In this document: in pieces, positions 33,327 to 43,365 of the stretch
Layout of the letters: the number at the start of each line of letters is the position of its first letter
How positions within the stretch are numbered: position 1 is the first letter of the stretch
Source of the DNA: Winogradskyella epiphytica
GTDB taxonomy: Bacteria > Bacteroidota > Bacteroidia > Flavobacteriales > Flavobacteriaceae
DNA length: 64,000 nt
Direction of reading: 5' to 3'
Assembly (NCBI RefSeq): GCF_003217215.1
Contig: NZ_QJTD01000003.1
Span: 1-64,000, forward strand
Notes under the pieces: model-generated
Database searches by the model: none
Told to the model about the DNA's origin: nothing
What the model saw: the letters and a program-made list of their open reading frames with translations, nothing else
Position numbers and translations under genes: made by a program

Positions 33327-33344
33327 ACCCAAAATACATACGAT

Positions 33345-35531
33345 ATGGCACAACTTAGATTTCATGCAATTAAAACATCTTTAAAAAGAAAACCTTTAAA
33401 GATTAAAGAAGGGAAACGTCGTTCCGAAATATTTGGAGCTAATGTTTTTAACGAAGCAGCTATGCGACAATATCTAACTAAGACGGCTTTTAAAAGTGTC
33501 TTAGAGGCGATCGAAAAGGGAACCAAAATAGATCGTCATGTGGCTGATCATATTTCTACAGGTATGAAAGAATGGGCTATTTCAAAAGGAGCAACTCATT
33601 ATACACACTGGTTTCAGCCTTTAACAGGAGCAACAGCAGAAAAGCATGATGCTTTCTTCGAAACTATAGGAGATGGATTAGCTATTGAGAAATTTGGAGG
33701 AGACCAATTAGTGCAACAAGAACCTGATGCTTCAAGTTTTCCAAATGGAGGTATTAGAAATACTTTTGAGGCAAGAGGATATACAGCTTGGGATCCAACA
33801 TCTCCAGCATTTATATATGATAAAACTTTGTGTATTCCTACGGTGTTTGTAGCCTATACAGGTGAAGCTTTAGATTTTAAAACGCCGCTTTTAAGAGCAT
33901 TGCAGGCTGTAGATACGGCTTCAGTTGCTGTATGTAAGTATTTTGATAAAAACGTAAAAAGAGTAACGGCTTCTTTAGGTTGGGAGCAAGAGTATTTTTT
34001 AATAGATAGTGACTTAGCAAGTTCACGACCTGATATTTCTCTTACAGGAAGAACCCTTTTAGGGCATACAGCTGCAAAAGGTCAGCAATTAGACGATCAT
34101 TATTTCGGAACGATACCAGCTAGAGCTATGGCGTACATGCGTGATCTTGAGCACCACTGTATGTTATTAGGTATTCCTGCAAAAACAAGACATAATGAAG
34201 TCGCTCCAAATCAGTTTGAATTAGCGCCAATTTTTGAGGAAGCTAATTTAGCAGTGGATCACAATTCTTTGCTGATGGACATTATGCAGAAAATTGGAAA
34301 GCGCCATAATTTTACAGTGCTCATGCATGAAAAACCTTTTAAAGGGGTTAATGGGTCTGGTAAGCATAACAACTGGAGTTTAAGCACAGATACTGGTGTT
34401 AATTTATTAGCACCAGGAAAAACGCCAATGAGTAACCTTCAATTTTTGACGTTTTTTATTAATACTATAAAAGCGGTTCAAGATCATGAAGAATTATTGA
34501 GAGCTGCTATAGCTTCTGCAAGTAATGACCATCGTTTAGGGGCTAATGAAGCGCCGCCAGCAATTATGTCTGTATTTATTGGTGATCAATTAACTAAAGT
34601 GTTAGAGGAGCTTGAATCGGTAACTAATGGAAAATTATCTCCAGAAGAAAAAACAGATTTAAAACTTAATGTCGTTGGAAAAATTCCAGAAATATTAAGA
34701 GATAATACAGATAGAAATAGAACTTCGTCTTTTGCCTTTACAGGTAATAAATTCGAGTTTAGAGCTGTTGGTTCAACCGCGAACTGTGCTAAACCAATGA
34801 CAGTATTAAATACGATTGTTGCCAACCAATTAATGGAATTTAAAAAGGAGGTAGATGCTTTAATTAAAAGTAAGACTATGAAGAAGGATGATGCTATCTT
34901 TAATGTCTTAAGAGAGTATATTAAGAAGTCTAAAAACATACTTTTCGAGGGCAACGGTTATAGTGAAGAATGGGAAGTTGAAGCTAAAAAACGTGGATTA
35001 AGTAATAATAAGACCACTCCTGAAGCACTTAAAGTGAAGATGACTAAAGCTAATATCGAACTTTTTGAAAAGTTAGGTGTTATGAATAAGGTTGAATCAG
35101 AATCTCGATACGAAATTGAAATGGAAGAATATATTCTACATATTCAAATTGAAAGTCGAGTTTTAGGTGATATTGCTAGAAACCATATAGTGCCAGTTGC
35201 AGTGAGATATCAAAATATATTGATTGATAATGTTACCGGTTTAAAGAGTATTTATGGCGATCGATTTAAAGATTTTGCTAAAGAGCAATTAGCCTTAATA
35301 GAGCAAATTTCTGGTCATATTGAAGCGATCAATTCCTCTGTTACCGATATGATTGAAGCCCGTAAACAGTTTAATAAAGAAACTGACATAGAAAAGAAGG
35401 CCGATGGTTATTGTAACAAAGTGAAACCTCTTTTTGAAGATATCAGATATCATTGTGATAAATTAGAATTGATGGTTGACGATGAAATATGGCCAATGAC
35501 GAAGTATAGAGAGCTTTTATTTACAAAATAA
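33345..35531 (+). CDS. glnN: glutamine synthetase type III
   Basis: 728 residues from the ATG at 33345, the usual length of GSIII. Family motifs are present: the N-terminal KIKEGKRRSEIFGANVF, the ATP/glutamate-site region GSGKHNNWSLST, and NDHRLGANEAPPAIMSVFIG. It makes glutamine from glutamate, ammonia and ATP in the cytoplasm as a large double-ring enzyme. It appears to be transcribed alone from the promoter at 33319. An upstream in-frame TTG would add seven residues but falls within that promoter. Confidence 0.96.
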   Translation: MAQLRFHAIKTSLKRKPLKIKEGKRRSEIFGANVFNEAAMRQYLTKTAFKSVLEAIEKGTKIDRHVADHISTGMKEWAISKGATHYTHWFQPLTGATAEKHDAFFETIGDGLAIEKFGGDQLVQQEPDASSFPNGGIRNTFEARGYTAWDPTSPAFIYDKTLCIPTVFVAYTGEALDFKTPLLRALQAVDTASVAVCKYFDKNVKRVTASLGWEQEYFLIDSDLASSRPDISLTGRTLLGHTAAKGQQLDDHYFGTIPARAMAYMRDLEHHCMLLGIPAKTRHNEVAPNQFELAPIFEEANLAVDHNSLLMDIMQKIGKRHNFTVLMHEKPFKGVNGSGKHNNWSLSTDTGVNLLAPGKTPMSNLQFLTFFINTIKAVQDHEELLRAAIASASNDHRLGANEAPPAIMSVFIGDQLTKVLEELESVTNGKLSPEEKTDLKLNVVGKIPEILRDNTDRNRTSSFAFTGNKFEFRAVGSTANCAKPMTVLNTIVANQLMEFKKEVDALIKSKTMKKDDAIFNVLREYIKKSKNILFEGNGYSEEWEVEAKKRGLSNNKTTPEALKVKMTKANIELFEKLGVMNKVESESRYEIEMEEYILHIQIESRVLGDIARNHIVPVAVRYQNILIDNVTGLKSIYGDRFKDFAKEQLALIEQISGHIEAINSSVTDMIEARKQFNKETDIEKKADGYCNKVKPLFEDIRYHCDKLELMVDDEIWPMTKYRELLFTK

Positions 35532-35712
35532 TAAATTTATACTACTTTTTATTTTAGAAACTAGAGTAGTTTTATTGATGAAACTACGTATAAATACGTA
35601 TATGAAACGACACTGATTTTTAAATCCGTGTCGTTTGTCGATAGCAACAAACGGATTGTCGAAAAGGTAGATGAATACTGATAAATATCATGTTTACAAA
35701 GGGTTAATTTCC

Positions 35713-35720
35713 TATATTTG
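35713..35720 (+). promoter_or_regulatory. flavobacterial -7 promoter box
   Basis: TATATTTG, 27 bases upstream of the 42-residue peptide gene. Supports that gene being expressed. Confidence 0.55.
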
Positions 35721-35747
35721 AAGTGCTATTAATCAATATTTGTAAAA

Positions 35748-35876
35748 ATGAAAAAGTTACTACTAAGTGTAGCTATTCTCATTGGAGCAACTCTAATTCT
35801 GTCACAGGATAATTCTGACAACTTGGACAAAGTAATGAATGAAGATGTTGCAATTGTTCAATCGAGGCTACCGTAA
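35748..35876 (+). CDS. small secreted peptide, 42 residues
   Basis: ATG at 35748 to TAA: MKKLLLSVAILIGATLILSQ, then an acidic tail of 22 residues ending VQSRLP. The first 20 residues look like a signal peptide, so the mature peptide would be about 22 residues and periplasmic. Promoter box upstream and a strong terminator downstream make a complete one-gene transcript. No family recognised. An alternative reading is a leader or a decayed fragment of a longer secreted protein. Confidence 0.55.
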   Translation: MKKLLLSVAILIGATLILSQDNSDNLDKVMNEDVAIVQSRLP

Positions 35877-35926
35877 AATCTTAATGAAATAAGATCGTAA
35901 ATTAGGTATTTTTTTACCATTAAAAT

Positions 35927-35966
35927 AAAGGATAAAATCGAAATTCGGTTTTGTCCTTTTTTTTTT
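35927..35966 (+). terminator. rho-independent terminator
   Basis: Stem AAAGGATAAAATCG / CGGTTTTGTCCTTT followed by a long T run. Confidence 0.88.
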
Positions 35967-36058
35967 TGTAAAATTTTATTTGAGTTTCACTTTATAAAAT
36001 ATTTTCTATATTGCTCATCTTTATTTTATTATAGCATACCGCCCACAAATTGAATCAT

Positions 36059-36730
36059 ATGAATTTTAATTTAAAATTTGCTGTATTGTGTTTTGTTCTA
36101 AATTTAATGGCATTAACTACAGCATTTGCTCAAAAACAGACAGACAAAAGTGAAAAACAAATTAACAACCGATTTGCTTTTTTAGATTCTAGAGGATTGC
36201 ATGCTATAGATTTAGCTGTTGGAAGTGCTACTTTAATAGATAGCGACTATTCAAATTCTGAATTAGACCTCTCTTTTAGATTAGGTTATAAATATCATAT
36301 CACTAGTCATTTAAATATAAATCTAACTTATAATAAATATAATGTGGTTATTAAAGATTTATATAATGAGGGCTATATGTCTTTCGATGTAAATTTAGAA
36401 TACCTCATTACACCCTTCAATAAATTTTCCCCATATATTTTTGTAGGCGGTGGGTATAATGCTTCTAACTACTATAATACTACTGCAACTAAGGCGCAAG
36501 CTGGGCTTGGTATTGAGTACATGGTCGCATACCAAGTGGGTTTAAAGTTGTTCGGTGAATATAATTATATGTTTACGGATGAACTTGATGGACTTATACA
36601 AGGAAGTTCAGATGATAGTCTTTTAAGAATTGGACTTGGCCTCAATATTTACTTTGGTGGTCAAAAGAAAAAGGAAGCCATTCGTAAAAAAATGAAAACA
36701 GTCATTAATTCCAACCTAATCTATCCATAA
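36059..36730 (+). CDS. outer membrane beta-barrel protein
   Basis: 223 residues from ATG at 36059 (a TTG at 36050 would add three). Signal peptide (about 1-25, ending TAFAQ), then about eight amphipathic strands (LGYKYHITSHLNINLTYNKY, FSPYIFVGGGYNAS, GLKLFGEYNYMFTDEL) as in OmpA/OmpX-type or porin-like barrels. A basic tail, KKKEAIRKKMKTVI, follows the last strand. Role unknown. It may lie in the outer membrane as a small structural or adhesion protein. Confidence 0.78.
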   Translation: MNFNLKFAVLCFVLNLMALTTAFAQKQTDKSEKQINNRFAFLDSRGLHAIDLAVGSATLIDSDYSNSELDLSFRLGYKYHITSHLNINLTYNKYNVVIKDLYNEGYMSFDVNLEYLITPFNKFSPYIFVGGGYNASNYYNTTATKAQAGLGIEYMVAYQVGLKLFGEYNYMFTDELDGLIQGSSDDSLLRIGLGLNIYFGGQKKKEAIRKKMKTVINSNLIYP

Positions 36731-36746
36731 AATTAAACGCAATTCT

Positions 36747-36754
36747 TACTTTTG
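36747..36754 (+). promoter_or_regulatory. flavobacterial -7 promoter box of purM-like gene
   Basis: TACTTTTG, 26 bases before the start codon at 36781. Confidence 0.55.
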
Positions 36755-36780
36755 CAATTCCAATACTAATAAACAACGCC

Positions 36781-37959
36781 ATGAGTAATTCAGTTAGTAA
36801 GAGATATGCACAAAGAGGAGTTTCAGCTTCTAAGGAGGATGTCCATAATGCAATAAAAAATATAGACAAAGGATTATTTCCTAAAGCATTTTGTAAAATA
36901 GTTCCAGACTATTTAACGAATGATGATGACTACTGCTTAATTATGCATGCTGATGGTGCAGGGACTAAATCGGCATTAGCTTATATGTATTGGAAAGAAA
37001 CTGGAGATCTTTCAGTTTGGAAAGGCATCGCACAGGATGCATTAATCATGAATATTGATGATTTGCTATGTGTGGGTGCTACATATAATATTATGCTGTC
37101 TTCTACAATAGGGCGTAATAAAAATTTAATTCCAGGTGAAGTTATTTCAGCCATCATTAATGGAACTGAAGAATTAATCGAAGACCTTAAATCTTTTGGT
37201 GTTACTATTCATTCAACAGGAGGCGAAACAGCAGATGTTGGTGACTTAGTCAGAACTATCATTGTAGATTCTACAGTAACAGCACGTATGAAGCGTTCCG
37301 ACGTAATAGATAATGCTAATATCTCTGAAGGTGATGTTATTGTCGGATTAGAATCTTTTGGACAAGCTTCTTATGAAACTGAATATAATGGTGGAATGGG
37401 AAGTAATGGATTAACATCGGCTAGACATGATGTGTTTTCTAAATACTTAGCTGAAAAATATCCTGAAAGCTACGATGCAGCAGTTCCGGAAGACTTAGTG
37501 TATTCGGGACAAACCAAATTGACAGACGCCGTAGAAAACTCTCCAATTGATGCTGGGAAGTTAGTGTTATCACCAACACGTACATACGCACCAATCATAA
37601 AAGCGATACTAAATAAGTTTGATAGCGATACTATTCACGGTATGATTCATTGCAGTGGTGGAGCTCAAACAAAAATTCTACATTTTATTGATAATCTTCA
37701 TATTATTAAAGATAATATGTTCGCTGTTCCACCGTTATTTAAACTCATTCAAGAGCAGTCTAAAACAGATTGGAAGGAAATGTACCAAGTATTTAACTGT
37801 GGTCATAGAATGGAGTTATATGTAAAACCAGAAGTTGCAGAGGCAGTAATAGAGATTTCTAAATCCTTTAATGTAGATGCGAAAATTATTGGTAGAGTGG
37901 AGGCTTCAGATAAGAAGGAGCTTACCATAGTTAGTGAATACGGCAGATTTACGTATTAA
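36781..37959 (+). CDS. purM: phosphoribosylformylglycinamidine cyclo-ligase (AIR synthase)
   Basis: 392 residues, longer than the E. coli enzyme (about 345) as usual in Bacteroidota. It shows YAQRGVSASKEDVHNAI, the glycine-rich ADGAGTKS loop, ALIMNIDDLLCVGA and STGGETADVGDL, all PurM-family nucleotide-binding motifs. It closes formylglycinamidine ribonucleotide to aminoimidazole ribonucleotide in purine synthesis. The DUF3078 gene follows after ten bases and may share the transcript. Confidence 0.88.
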   Translation: MSNSVSKRYAQRGVSASKEDVHNAIKNIDKGLFPKAFCKIVPDYLTNDDDYCLIMHADGAGTKSALAYMYWKETGDLSVWKGIAQDALIMNIDDLLCVGATYNIMLSSTIGRNKNLIPGEVISAIINGTEELIEDLKSFGVTIHSTGGETADVGDLVRTIIVDSTVTARMKRSDVIDNANISEGDVIVGLESFGQASYETEYNGGMGSNGLTSARHDVFSKYLAEKYPESYDAAVPEDLVYSGQTKLTDAVENSPIDAGKLVLSPTRTYAPIIKAILNKFDSDTIHGMIHCSGGAQTKILHFIDNLHIIKDNMFAVPPLFKLIQEQSKTDWKEMYQVFNCGHRMELYVKPEVAEAVIEISKSFNVDAKIIGRVEASDKKELTIVSEYGRFTY

Positions 37960-37969
37960 TATTTGTAAA

Positions 37970-38974
37970 ATGAAGAATTATTCTTGGTTTATTTTTAGCA
38001 TATTTTTAGTATGCTCAAGTATTGCATTTGCACAACCTGACTCTTTATATTTTCAAAAGAAAAAAAAGGAACCCCTAGAATTAGGCTGGGTTACCAAAAA
38101 AGAAGTTGGTTTGTTTTTAAACCAAGTTTCTTTTACCAATTGGAATGCTGGTGGTACCAATTCAATATCAGGGCTTATATCAGGTAAAGCTTCTGCTCGT
38201 TACAAGCAAGAGAAATGGTTTTGGAATTCAAATTTTAACCTACGATACGGTTTAAACAAGCAGGAAGATAAGGATATTAGAAAAACAGACGATGTTATTG
38301 AAGTAATATCGAATTTCGGTTTAGAAAAAGATCCTACAAGTAACTGGTTCTATTCAGCACGATTTAGTTTTAATACCCAATTTGCCAATGGATACAACTA
38401 TCCCAACAGAGATGACGCCATTTCTAAATTCTTAGCGCCTGGTTATATGTTTTTCGGTTTAGGTATGGAATACGGTCGACATATTGAACGCATGTCTATT
38501 TACGCTTCTCCTTTCACCTTTAAAACCACCTTTGTTTTAGATACAGAGTTGGCAAACCGTGGGTCTTTTGGTGTGGCCCCGGCCATTTACGATTTGGAAG
38601 GAAATATGTTGCGAGAAGGTAGAAAAATTAGGCAAGAATTAGGGATTCTTTTTACTAATGAATACGAAGAGCAACTTTTTGAAAATATAAAAGTGAATAG
38701 TCTGCTACGCTTGTATACGGACTATATCAATGATTTTGGTAACATTGATATAGAATGGGAACTTCATTTAGATATGAAAGTCAATAAGTACGTAAAAGCA
38801 ACTTTGGGTTCGCATCTTAGATATGACGATGATATAAAAACGGAGTCTAAAAAGAATGAAGTGACTAATGAAGAAATCACAATTGTAGGTCCAAAACTAC
38901 AATGGAAGCAAATTCTAGGTATTGGTGTTGTTGTAGATTTAGATAATATTATCAAGTCAAACGGAGCTTCTTAG
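37970..38974 (+). CDS. DUF3078 family outer-membrane-type protein
   Basis: 334 residues from the ATG at 37970; a longer upstream frame would overlap purM and place the signal peptide internally. Signal peptide (about 1-22, ending SIAFAQ). Motif VSFTNWNAGGTNSISG and repeated aromatic strands mark DUF3078, predicted beta-barrel proteins of Bacteroidota. No substrate known. Ten bases behind purM with no hairpin between, so cotranscription is possible. Confidence 0.85.
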   Translation: MKNYSWFIFSIFLVCSSIAFAQPDSLYFQKKKKEPLELGWVTKKEVGLFLNQVSFTNWNAGGTNSISGLISGKASARYKQEKWFWNSNFNLRYGLNKQEDKDIRKTDDVIEVISNFGLEKDPTSNWFYSARFSFNTQFANGYNYPNRDDAISKFLAPGYMFFGLGMEYGRHIERMSIYASPFTFKTTFVLDTELANRGSFGVAPAIYDLEGNMLREGRKIRQELGILFTNEYEEQLFENIKVNSLLRLYTDYINDFGNIDIEWELHLDMKVNKYVKATLGSHLRYDDDIKTESKKNEVTNEEITIVGPKLQWKQILGIGVVVDLDNIIKSNGAS

Positions 38975-39106
38975 GTCCTTTACAGCACTCCGTTCAAACC
39001 TTTCACAACCAAAACTTCATCCTAGGGCTAGAAGAGGATTCAGCTACAGGAAAATATTTTGATAAAATACCGAATAGACTATTTTATTAAAATCCATAAT
39101 TTATCG

Positions 39107-39114
39107 TATTTTTG
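39107..39114 (+). promoter_or_regulatory. flavobacterial -7 promoter box of prfA
   Basis: TATTTTTG, 21 bases before the prfA start. Confidence 0.55.
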
Positions 39115-39135
39115 AACCTCAATTTTTGAAGATAG

Positions 39136-40212
39136 ATGTTAGAGAAAATACAGATTATAAAACAACGATTTGATGAGGTGAACGACCTTATCATTCAGCC
39201 AGATATTATATCAGATCAGCAGCGTTATACCAAGCTGATGAAAGAATACAAAGACCTGAAGCTAATTGTAGACAAAGGCGAAGAGTACAAAGAAGCATTA
39301 GACAATAAGTCTGAAGCAGAAGAAATCTTAGCTGATGGTTCTGATGCCGAAATGGTGGAGATGGCTAAAATGCAACTCGATGAGGCTAAGGAGTCTATTG
39401 AAAAGCTAGAAGGAGAGATTCGCTTTATGCTTATTCCAAAAGATCCAGATGATGCTAAAAACGTAGTTGTTGAAATTCGTGCCGGAACGGGTGGCGATGA
39501 AGCGAGTATTTTTGCTGGAGATTTATATCGAATGTATTCTAAATACTGTAGCGATAAAGGCTGGAAAGTTGATGTGGTAAGTACTAGTGAAGGCACTTCA
39601 GGTGGATTCAAAGAAATTATTTTCGAAGTTTCTGGTGAAGATGTTTACGGTACTTTAAAGTTCGAAGCTGGCGTGCACCGTGTACAACGTGTACCACAGA
39701 CAGAAACGCAAGGGCGTGTACATACAAGTGCCGCAACAGTTATGGTTTTACCAGAAGCAGAGGAGTTTGACGTAGAATTAGATATGACCGAAGTGCGTAT
39801 CGAGCGTACAACATCTACAGGTCCTGGTGGTCAGTCGGTAAACACGACGTACTCGGCAATTAAACTACATCACGAACCTACAGGTATGATTGTTAGTTGT
39901 CAAGATCAAAAATCATCACATAAAAACTTAGAAAAAGCGTTAAAAGTATTACGTTCTCGTTTATATGAAATTGAGTTGGCTAAGAAACAAGCGGCCGATT
40001 CAGCAAAACGTAAAAGTATGGTGAGTTCTGGTGATAGAAGTGCCAAGATTAGAACTTATAACTATTCGCAAGGACGTGTAACGGATCATAGAATTGGGTT
40101 AACACTTTACGATCTATCGAATATTATCGATGGTGATATTCAAAAAATAATTGACGAATTAATGTTAGCTGAAAACACGGAGTTGTTGAAGGCTAATGAT
40201 GATGTGATTTAA
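39136..40212 (+). CDS. prfA: peptide chain release factor 1
   Basis: 358 residues, normal RF1 length. The hydrolysis motif GGQ is at 231-233 ([10 protein letters not shown]). The anticodon-like recognition region precedes it ([24 protein letters not shown] is domain 2/3 sequence typical of RF1). It ends translation at UAA and UAG by releasing the peptide from tRNA in the ribosome. A terminator separates it from pyrF. Confidence 0.97.
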   Translation: MLEKIQIIKQRFDEVNDLIIQPDIISDQQRYTKLMKEYKDLKLIVDKGEEYKEALDNKSEAEEILADGSDAEMVEMAKMQLDEAKESIEKLEGEIRFMLIPKDPDDAKNVVVEIRAGTGGDEASIFAGDLYRMYSKYCSDKGWKVDVVSTSEGTSGGFKEIIFEVSGEDVYGTLKFEAGVHRVQRVPQTETQGRVHTSAATVMVLPEAEEFDVELDMTEVRIERTTSTGPGGQSVNTTYSAIKLHHEPTGMIVSCQDQKSSHKNLEKALKVLRSRLYEIELAKKQAADSAKRKSMVSSGDRSAKIRTYNYSQGRVTDHRIGLTLYDLSNIIDGDIQKIIDELMLAENTELLKANDDVI

Positions 40213-40216
40213 ATTG

Positions 40217-40241
40217 AAGCCTCTTTTTTGAGGCTTTTTTT
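40217..40241 (+). terminator. rho-independent terminator between prfA and pyrF
   Basis: Stem AAGCCTC / GAGGCTT around a six-T loop, followed by T residues. It lies only five bases before the pyrF start. Confidence 0.85.
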
Positions 40242-40246
40242 ATACT

Positions 40247-41062
40247 ATGACTACAGACCAACTAATCACGCAAATCCGCAAAAAACAATCCTTCCTCTGT
40301 ATAGGTTTGGATGTAGATTTAAATAAAATTCCAAAGCATTTATTAAAAGAAGAGGATCCTATTTTCGCTTTTAATAAAGCTATTATTGATGCTACACATC
40401 ATCTTTGTGTAGCCTATAAACCTAATACAGCATTTTACGAAGCTTATGGAATCAAAGGCTGGCAAGCACTAGAGAAAACAATCAATTATCTCAATGATAA
40501 TCATCCTGAAATTTATACCATTGCCGATGCAAAACGTGGTGATATAGGGAATACAAGCACCATGTATGCTAAAGCTTTTTTTGAAGATTTAGGCTTTGAT
40601 AGTGTCACTGTTGCACCTTATATGGGAAAAGATTCAGTGGAACCTTTTTTAGCATTTAAAGATAAACACACCATTCTATTAGCATTAACCTCAAATCAAG
40701 GTGCATTCGATTTTCAAACGAAAACGGTTGATGGTGTCCAACTGTATAAACAAGTTTTGGAAACCTCTAAATCTTGGGTGAATGCTGAAAACCTTATGTA
40801 TGTTGTCGGTGCCACCAAAGCGGAGTTTCTAGCGGATATTAGAAAAATTATTCCAAATAGCTTTTTGTTAGTGCCTGGCGTTGGGGCACAAGGAGGCAAT
40901 CTTCAAGAGGTTTGTAAATACGGAATGAATGATTCAGTAGGATTATTAATTAATTCTTCTCGCGGAATTATATATGCTTCCCAAGAAGAGAATTTTGCAC
41001 AAGCTGCTGCCGATAAATCTGAAGAATTACAACAGCAAATGGCTGCTGTTTTAGCGATATAG
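40247..41062 (+). CDS. pyrF: orotidine 5'-phosphate decarboxylase
   Basis: 271 residues, the longer group of PyrF found in Bacteroidota. The catalytic array is visible: D94, K96 and D99 in DAKRGDIG. The phosphate-binding loop GVGAQGG lies near residue 208, and the substrate motif [15 protein letters not shown] near 55. It makes UMP from OMP in pyrimidine synthesis. There is almost no room between the prfA terminator and its ATG, so it depends on read-through or a promoter within prfA. Confidence 0.96.
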   Translation: MTTDQLITQIRKKQSFLCIGLDVDLNKIPKHLLKEEDPIFAFNKAIIDATHHLCVAYKPNTAFYEAYGIKGWQALEKTINYLNDNHPEIYTIADAKRGDIGNTSTMYAKAFFEDLGFDSVTVAPYMGKDSVEPFLAFKDKHTILLALTSNQGAFDFQTKTVDGVQLYKQVLETSKSWVNAENLMYVVGATKAEFLADIRKIIPNSFLLVPGVGAQGGNLQEVCKYGMNDSVGLLINSSRGIIYASQEENFAQAAADKSEELQQQMAAVLAI

Positions 41063-41159
41063 TTTTACTTAAAAATACATCAGAAGTCAGATTCTGCGTT
41101 AGAAAATGAAATTAACAGCATTCTCGGCATAGTCAAAGCATTTAAGTTGAAATTTAATC

Positions 41160-41936
41160 ATGATCTATAAAGACCAACTCCATAGAGAATTACATCTAAA
41201 ATCAACACCAAGACGAATAGTGTCATTGGTACCTTCTCAAACGGAATTATTAGTCGATTTAGGGCTCGAAGCATATATTGTTGGGGTTACTAAGTTCTGT
41301 GTGCACCCAAAGCACCTTAGAATGTCTAAAGCCGTAGTTGGAGGAACCAAGCAAATCAATATAGATAAGATTAAAGCACTGAGGCCTGAGATTATATTTT
41401 GTAATAAGGAAGAAAACACCAAGGAGATGATTGAGCAGCTAGAATCCATAGCTCCAACTCATATTAGTGATATTTATAATCTCAAAGATTGTTATGATCT
41501 TATAAATAGGTATGGTGAACTGTTTAATATTGAAACTAAAGCTTCTGCATTAATAGCTGATATTGAATTAGGGCGAGAAACATTTAAAATTCAGCATACA
41601 TCTAATTTGAAAGTGGCTTATTTTATTTGGAAAAAACCTTGGATGGTGGCCGCGTCTGATAACTTTATCGACGTGATGATAGAGGAGGCTGGTTTTCAAA
41701 ATGTGTTTAAAGCTGAAAAGCGATACCCTGAAATAGAGTTGGATCATCCGAAATTAAAAGAAGCGGATTGTATCTTTCTGTCTAGCGAACCTTTCCCATT
41801 TAAAGAAGAACATATTTCAGAATTAAAAGAGCAGTTTCCTGATAAGATATTTCGAATCGTAGATGGTGAAATGTTCTCGTGGTATGGTAGCAGGTTGTTA
41901 AAATCGTACCGTTATTTCGAGACGCTTCATAACTAA
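41160..41936 (+). CDS. helical-backbone metal receptor (BtuF/FepB-like substrate-binding protein)
   Basis: 258 residues. Typical type III periplasmic-binding-protein motifs: RIVSLVPSQTELLVDLGLEAYIVGVT at the N-terminus, the long connecting helix (about 120-150) and closing GEMFSWYGSRLL. It lacks any signal peptide, although family members normally bind cobalamin or siderophores outside the membrane. Either the true start and leader are missing or it works in the cytoplasm. No ABC transporter genes are adjacent. Confidence 0.85.
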   Translation: MIYKDQLHRELHLKSTPRRIVSLVPSQTELLVDLGLEAYIVGVTKFCVHPKHLRMSKAVVGGTKQINIDKIKALRPEIIFCNKEENTKEMIEQLESIAPTHISDIYNLKDCYDLINRYGELFNIETKASALIADIELGRETFKIQHTSNLKVAYFIWKKPWMVAASDNFIDVMIEEAGFQNVFKAEKRYPEIELDHPKLKEADCIFLSSEPFPFKEEHISELKEQFPDKIFRIVDGEMFSWYGSRLLKSYRYFETLHN

Positions 41937-42108
41937 ACACAAAAAAGTCGATACAAATTTATACCGACTTCTAACTAACTGTTCAATCCTAAACTAAGAT
42001 ACTAACTAACTCAATCTTTGTGGTACAAAGATGATAACTTATGTTAATTTGAATCTTACCAGAGTGTTACTAAAGGGTCAAATAAACTTTAACAAAAGGG
42101 CTTTGTGT

Positions 42109-42306
42109 TTATTGCGCCTGAACATCTGAACTTCTTACTACAAATTCTAATTTGTTAAGTTTATTTAAAATTTTTGTGGCTTTATATTCTGAAAAATCAC
42201 TTAAAGCATGGTCGGTCTGTCTTAGATTGTACGCATCCTCAATGAGTTGCGTGTATTTTTTTCTAAGCCTTTTTCTTTTATTGAGAAGTTTGTTTATGTG
42301 TGCCAC
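42109..42306 (-). CDS. small helical protein (DUF6435/Lacal_2735-like)
   Basis: 65 residues with a GTG start. Basic N-terminus and two helices (KKYTQLIEDAYNLRQTDHALSDFSEYKATKILNKLNKLE). The pattern EAY-L...D...SD...A..IL..L recalls the Lacal_2735 (DUF6435) family of Flavobacteriaceae, function unknown. No ATG is available in frame nearby, which makes the start less certain. Confidence 0.6.
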   Translation of the reverse strand: MAHINKLLNKRKRLRKKYTQLIEDAYNLRQTDHALSDFSEYKATKILNKLNKLEFVVRSSDVQAQ

Positions 42307-42387
42307 GTCCTGAAAGTTTAAAATTACCCACAGAAAGTTAGTGATTTATATTTTAAAAAGTCTAAAAAAAATCTAAAAAATAAAAAT

Positions 42388-43095
42388 CTAATCTTGAAGC
42401 GCGAACACCCTTTTTAGTAAATCAGTACTTCTTGATGAGATCTTAGTTCTAATTTCTTTCTCTTCAACAGCAATCATCGTATAAACACCTTTTAAGGCTT
42501 CACCAGTAACATAGTCCGTTAAATCAGGATTCACATTTGTAGTTAAAGGAATATTATTATATCTCGTGATAAGATTTGTCCAAATTTGGTCAGCGCCAAC
42601 CTTGCTAAATGAATTATCAATAACGGGCTTAAACTTTGCGTAAAGCTCAGCTTGTGTTTTAGAGGTTAAATATAAAGTTGCGGCATCGTCTTCGCCTAAA
42701 AGAATATTCTTAGCATCGTTAAATGTAATTTCTTTGACCGCATTCACAAAAATAGGAGTGGCTTCTTTTACAGCATCTTCAGCGGCTCTGTTAAGCGCCT
42801 TTAATCCTTCGTCAGCTAAACTACTTAATCCAATTTTACGTAAAGCGTTATCTACCTTTTGTAATTCTTCAGGTAACATAATTTTTACCAATTCATTCTT
42901 GTAAAAACCATCTTCTTGAGTCAGTTTGGTCACTTGCTTATCAATTCCAAAATCCAAAGCTTGTCTTAAACCCGAAGCTATATCAGCATTGCTAAGAACA
43001 CCTCCTGATTGAGGTAATGAATCAACAACTTGTTGTAATTCAGCACAAGCTGTTAAATTAAATAGTATAAGTAAAGCGAAAATTCTTTTAATCAT
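42388..43095 (-). CDS. DUF4197 lipoprotein
   Basis: 235 residues. Lipoprotein signal MIKRIFALLILFNLTACAEL (lipobox C17). The mature part is helical with SGLRQALDFGIDKQVTKLT, FYKNELVKIMLPEEL and LGEDDAATLYLTSKTQAEL, the conserved blocks of DUF4197. Function unknown; found widely in Gram-negative bacteria as a periplasmic lipoprotein. Alone on its transcript, with the mutase gene divergent. Confidence 0.9.
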   Translation of the reverse strand: MIKRIFALLILFNLTACAELQQVVDSLPQSGGVLSNADIASGLRQALDFGIDKQVTKLTQEDGFYKNELVKIMLPEELQKVDNALRKIGLSSLADEGLKALNRAAEDAVKEATPIFVNAVKEITFNDAKNILLGEDDAATLYLTSKTQAELYAKFKPVIDNSFSKVGADQIWTNLITRYNNIPLTTNVNPDLTDYVTGEALKGVYTMIAVEEKEIRTKISSRSTDLLKRVFALQD

Positions 43096-43330
43096 AATTC
43101 GATGTTTTTAATTTGAGCAAATATAATTTAATAAAAGTAATAGCTATTCAAAAGTTATGCCGTTTATATTATTGAAATCATACAATTCATTTTGAGCGAA
43201 ATACATAAAAATCCAATCTCCAGTAATGGCAATTATAGACTTAGCAACAATCATAATTAGCGCGAGTTTTTCGTCTTTTCTACAAGTTTATATATTTAGA
43301 GATTCATACTTTAAGTTTTTGAATATTCCT

Positions 43331-43338
43331 TAAATTTG
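43331..43338 (+). promoter_or_regulatory. flavobacterial -7 promoter box of icmF
   Basis: TAAATTTG, 27 bases before the mutase start. Matches TAnnTTTG. Confidence 0.45.
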
Positions 43339-43365
43339 CTCCTCAAATAAGTTAGATTTTTACGA

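Noticed and set aside
33324-33344. TTG start of glnN
   Set aside because: It lies within the TAnnTTTG promoter box; the ATG at 33345 gives the usual GSIII start.
41947-41973. Terminator after the BtuF-like gene
   Set aside because: The stem AAGTCG...CGACTT is short, imperfect and lacks a clear T run on the plus strand.
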